The notes under the pieces were generated by a model. The model saw nothing but the letters and a program-made list of their open reading frames with translations. It searched no databases and had not been told where the DNA came from. Source: Rhizobiales bacterium 62-47 (GTDB lineage Bacteria; Pseudomonadota; Alphaproteobacteria; Rhizobiales; Xanthobacteraceae). Taken from it: 64,000 bases of DNA. Shown here one piece after another: positions 61,943 through 64,000 of the stretch (the first letter of the stretch is position 1; each line of letters starts with the position of its first letter). Location of the stretch: NCBI GenBank assembly GCA_001899255.1, contig MKVX01000023.1, positions 281,660 to 345,659 on the forward strand. The letters run 5' to 3'. Made by a program: the position numbers and the translations under genes.

Positions 61943-62020
61943 CTCGCCTCCCGAGGTTGCCCATCCTCATTATTTTAAACTTCAAACGATTGCAAGGAAG
62001 CGAAATACACAAGCTTGGGT

Positions 62021-62120
62021 CGTCATCCTGAGGTGCGAGCGAAGCGAGCCTCGAAGGATGACGGTGCAATGTGCATCCTTCGAGGCGCGCGGCATACGCG
62101 GCTCGCACCTCAGGATGACG
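62021..62120. repeat. Palindromic intergenic repeat, copy 7
   Basis: CGTCATCCTGAGGTGCGAGC at left, GCTCGCACCTCAGGATGACG at right (perfect 20-base ends), inner CCTCGAAGGATGACG. Lies between divergent SDR and hydrolase genes. Confidence 0.82.
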
Positions 62121-62220
62121 CCACAACTTGACCCAAACTCCTTTAATTCTAAAATTATCGCTTTTCATATATTGCCGCCCTGCTAGGATCGTCCGACCAG
62201 ACAATCCGGAGGCGCGCGGC

Positions 62221-63039
62221 GTGGCGGATACCGACACCCTGACGACCGGCGACGGCCGTTTCACCTATCAGGCCGCAGGCGAGATCGGCGCGCCGCCGCT
62301 GGTGTTCCTGCATGGCATCGGCGGCGCGGCACGCGCCTGGCGCGACCAACTCGACAGCCTCGACAATCGCTACCGCACCATTGCCTGGGACATGCCGGGC
62401 TATGGCGGCTCACAACCGCTGGAGACTGCCAGCATCGCCACCCTCGCCGTCGCGCTGAAGGATTTCCTCGCGCAGGTGAATGTCGAGAAGCCGACGCTGG
62501 TCGGCCATTCGATCGGCGGCATGATCGTGCAGCAACTGCTCGCCACCGATCCGGCCATCGCCCACGCCGTGGTTCTGGCGCAAACCAGCCCGGCCTTCGG
62601 CAAGGCCGATGGCGACTGGCAGCAAGCGTTCATCGCGGCGCGGCTCGGTCCGCTCGAGCGCGGCGAAACGATGCAACAGCTAGCACCCACGCTGGTCAGC
62701 GAACTGGTCGGCGACGATCCGGCGCCGCGCGGCCTGGAGATCGCCCGCGATTGCATGGCCAGCGTGCCGGAAGCCACCTACAAGGCCATGATGCTGGCGC
62801 TGCTCGGCTTCGATCTGCGCGGCGCGCTCAAAGACATCAAGGTGCCCACACTGCTGCTCGCCGGCTCGAAAGACACCAACGCGCCGGCGCCGATGATGCA
62901 GAAGATGGCCACGTTCATTCCGCAAGCCGAGTACGTCGAACTGCAGGGCGTCGGCCATCTCGCCAATCTCGAACGCCCGCTGTTGTTCAACGCCGCGCTC
63001 GCCAGTTTCCTCAGTGCCCACCCCGCATCCGAACAGTGA
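62221..63039 (+). CDS. Alpha/beta hydrolase
   Basis: 272-residue hydrolase starting at GTG 62221, preceded by CGGAGG at ten bases. Nucleophile elbow GHSIGGM (about residue 100), oxyanion loop LHGIGGAARAW, acid and His in the C-terminal part (GSKDTN and VGHLANLERP). Resembles carboxylester or lactone/ring-cleavage hydrolases; the substrate is unknown. It is followed after 7 bases by an acyl-CoA dehydrogenase gene, suggesting a joint transcript. Confidence 0.85.
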   Translation: MADTDTLTTGDGRFTYQAAGEIGAPPLVFLHGIGGAARAWRDQLDSLDNRYRTIAWDMPGYGGSQPLETASIATLAVALKDFLAQVNVEKPTLVGHSIGGMIVQQLLATDPAIAHAVVLAQTSPAFGKADGDWQQAFIAARLGPLERGETMQQLAPTLVSELVGDDPAPRGLEIARDCMASVPEATYKAMMLALLGFDLRGALKDIKVPTLLLAGSKDTNAPAPMMQKMATFIPQAEYVELQGVGHLANLERPLLFNAALASFLSAHPASEQ

Positions 63040-63046
63040 TGATGCC

Positions 63047-64000
63047 ATGACCGCTCCCGCCGCCAAACCCGCCCGTTCCGCCGCGCTCGACCAGATCGAC
63101 ACCGACGCGCCGCTGTTCGATCCGAAAGCCTTCCGCCTTACCGGCGAGCAGGCCGCGATCATGACCCGTGCGCGCCATCTCGGGCAGACCGTGTTCGCCG
63201 GACGCGCCGCGGCCTATGACCGCGACGCGCGCTTCCCGGTGGAGAACTACAAAGACCTGCACAAAGCGGGACTGCTCGGCATAGCGATTCCGAAAGCGCT
63301 CGGCGGCTTGGGCGCCGATTACCAGACCTACGCGCTGACCGCCGCCGAGATCGGCCGTTACTGCGGCGCCACGGCGCTGACCTGGAACATGCACGTCTGC
63401 TCGACCTTGTGGTCCGGGCCGCTCGCCGACGATCTGGAGATGGATGACGCCACCCGCGCCGAGCACGCGCGCCGCCGCGCCATCCATTACAAGCGCATCA
63501 TCGACGACGGCGCGATCTACTCGCAGCCGTTCTCCGAAGGCGGTGCCGCCGCGGCCGGCGGCGTGGCGTTCGGCACCGAAGCCAAGCCGGTGCAAGGCGG
63601 CTGGATCGTCAACGGCAAGAAGATCTTCGCGTCGCTGTCCGGCCACGCCGATTACTACGGCGTGCTGTGTACTGAGCTGGCCGAAGGCGAGAAGGCCTCG
63701 CGCCGCAACACGCTGTATCTTGCCATTCCGGCCAAGGCCGACGGCGTCTCGGTGGTCGGCGACTGGGATCCGCTCGGCATGCGCGGCACCGTTTCGCGCA
63801 CGCTGATCTTCAAGGATGTGTTTGTACCGGAGGACGGCGCGCTGATGCCGCGCGGCGTCTACTTCAAGGCGGCCTCGAGCTGGCCGCACATGTTCCTGAC
63901 GCTGTCGCCGACCTACATCGGGCTGGCGCAAGCCGCTTACGATTTCACCGTGCGTTATCTGCGCGGCGAAGTGCCGGGCATGCCGCCGGTGAAGCGGCGC
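63047..64000 (+). CDS. Acyl-CoA dehydrogenase family protein (3' end outside window)
   Basis: 318 codons visible, no stop before the window edge. N-terminus has an extra 40 residues, then ITALARHLGQ-like helices, GLLGIAIPKALGGLGADY, the FAD/substrate region IYSQPFSEGGAAAAGG (instead of TEP-type), and GGWIVNGKKIFASLSGHADYYG. The substrate is unknown; similarity is to acyl-CoA dehydrogenases acting on bulky substrates or to dibenzothiophene monooxygenase-type flavoproteins, not distinguishable here. Preceded by the hydrolase gene. Confidence 0.8.
   Translation, partial: MTAPAAKPARSAALDQIDTDAPLFDPKAFRLTGEQAAIMTRARHLGQTVFAGRAAAYDRDARFPVENYKDLHKAGLLGIAIPKALGGLGADYQTYALTAAEIGRYCGATALTWNMHVCSTLWSGPLADDLEMDDATRAEHARRRAIHYKRIIDDGAIYSQPFSEGGAAAAGGVAFGTEAKPVQGGWIVNGKKIFASLSGHADYYGVLCTELAEGEKASRRNTLYLAIPAKADGVSVVGDWDPLGMRGTVSRTLIFKDVFVPEDGALMPRGVYFKAASSWPHMFLTLSPTYIGLAQAAYDFTVRYLRGEVPGMPPVKRR

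Noticed and set aside
63011-63931. Minus-strand open frame of about 306 codons
   Set aside because: Antisense to the acyl-CoA dehydrogenase reaching the window edge, which has all the family motifs.

Overview
The window reads as a high-GC alphaproteobacterial chromosome, most likely from the Bradyrhizobium / Rhodopseudomonas / Afipia group. The reasons are the CtrA-ChpT cell-cycle genes beside flagellar and chemotaxis genes, a canonical EcfG-type stress promoter, clusters of GANTC (CcrM) sites, an EipA (DUF1134) homologue, a short PutA with a divergent Lrp-type regulator, and many acyl-CoA enzymes. No prophage, insertion sequence or CRISPR array was recognised. Family names are my reading of the translations; no database was searched.

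Region by region. 1-3.3 kb: a TetR regulator with its own palindrome, then a branched-chain amino-acid-type ABC transporter (binding protein, LivG, LivF cut by the left edge), all on the minus strand. 3.3-4.1 kb: a gene-poor stretch ending at a tRNA-Ile(CAT). 4.2-5.5 kb: an MFS transporter. 5.6-12 kb: flhA, a small stress-promoter gene with a structured 3' region, an ECF sigma / anti-sigma pair, fliJ and fliI. 12-20 kb: ctrA facing cheR-cheB-cheY-cheW-cheA, then chpT. 20-27.7 kb: cysQ, envelope and exported proteins (YHS, EipA, a coiled-coil membrane protein, an L,D-transpeptidase, DUF2927), tRNA-Val(CAC) and a ThDP enzyme. 27.9-40.6 kb: catabolism (isovaleryl-CoA dehydrogenase, CYP153-like P450, acyl-CoA dehydrogenase, CoA transferase, MaoC-like hydratase, benzoylformate-decarboxylase-like enzyme, molybdopterin oxidoreductase, SDR) with a soluble double-PAS chemoreceptor inside it. 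40.6-49.5 kb: hemolysin-III-like protein, YcjX/YcjF, a GT39 enzyme, a quinone/Fe-S-linked adenylate cyclase, a cold-shock protein and two exported proteins. 49.5-53.2 kb: putR/putA. 53.5-64 kb: a CoA transferase, an exported c-type haem protein, VOC, GST, MarR, enoyl-CoA hydratase, SDR, alpha/beta hydrolase and an acyl-CoA dehydrogenase cut by the right edge.

How the genes fit together: CtrA-like boxes lie upstream of flhA and fliI, and ctrA itself has five GANTC sites upstream, so the first third looks like one CtrA-centred motility and cell-cycle neighbourhood, with ChpT as the phosphorelay step feeding CtrA. From 27.7 kb rightwards the intergenic spaces carry about seven copies of a roughly 100-bp palindromic repeat that is absent from the first 27 kb. 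The least ordinary items are the membrane cyclase with haem-type and 2Fe-2S modules, the CYP153 acyl-CoA cluster without redox partners, the repeat family, the stress-promoter transcript with C-rich hairpins, and the GANTC cluster at ctrA.
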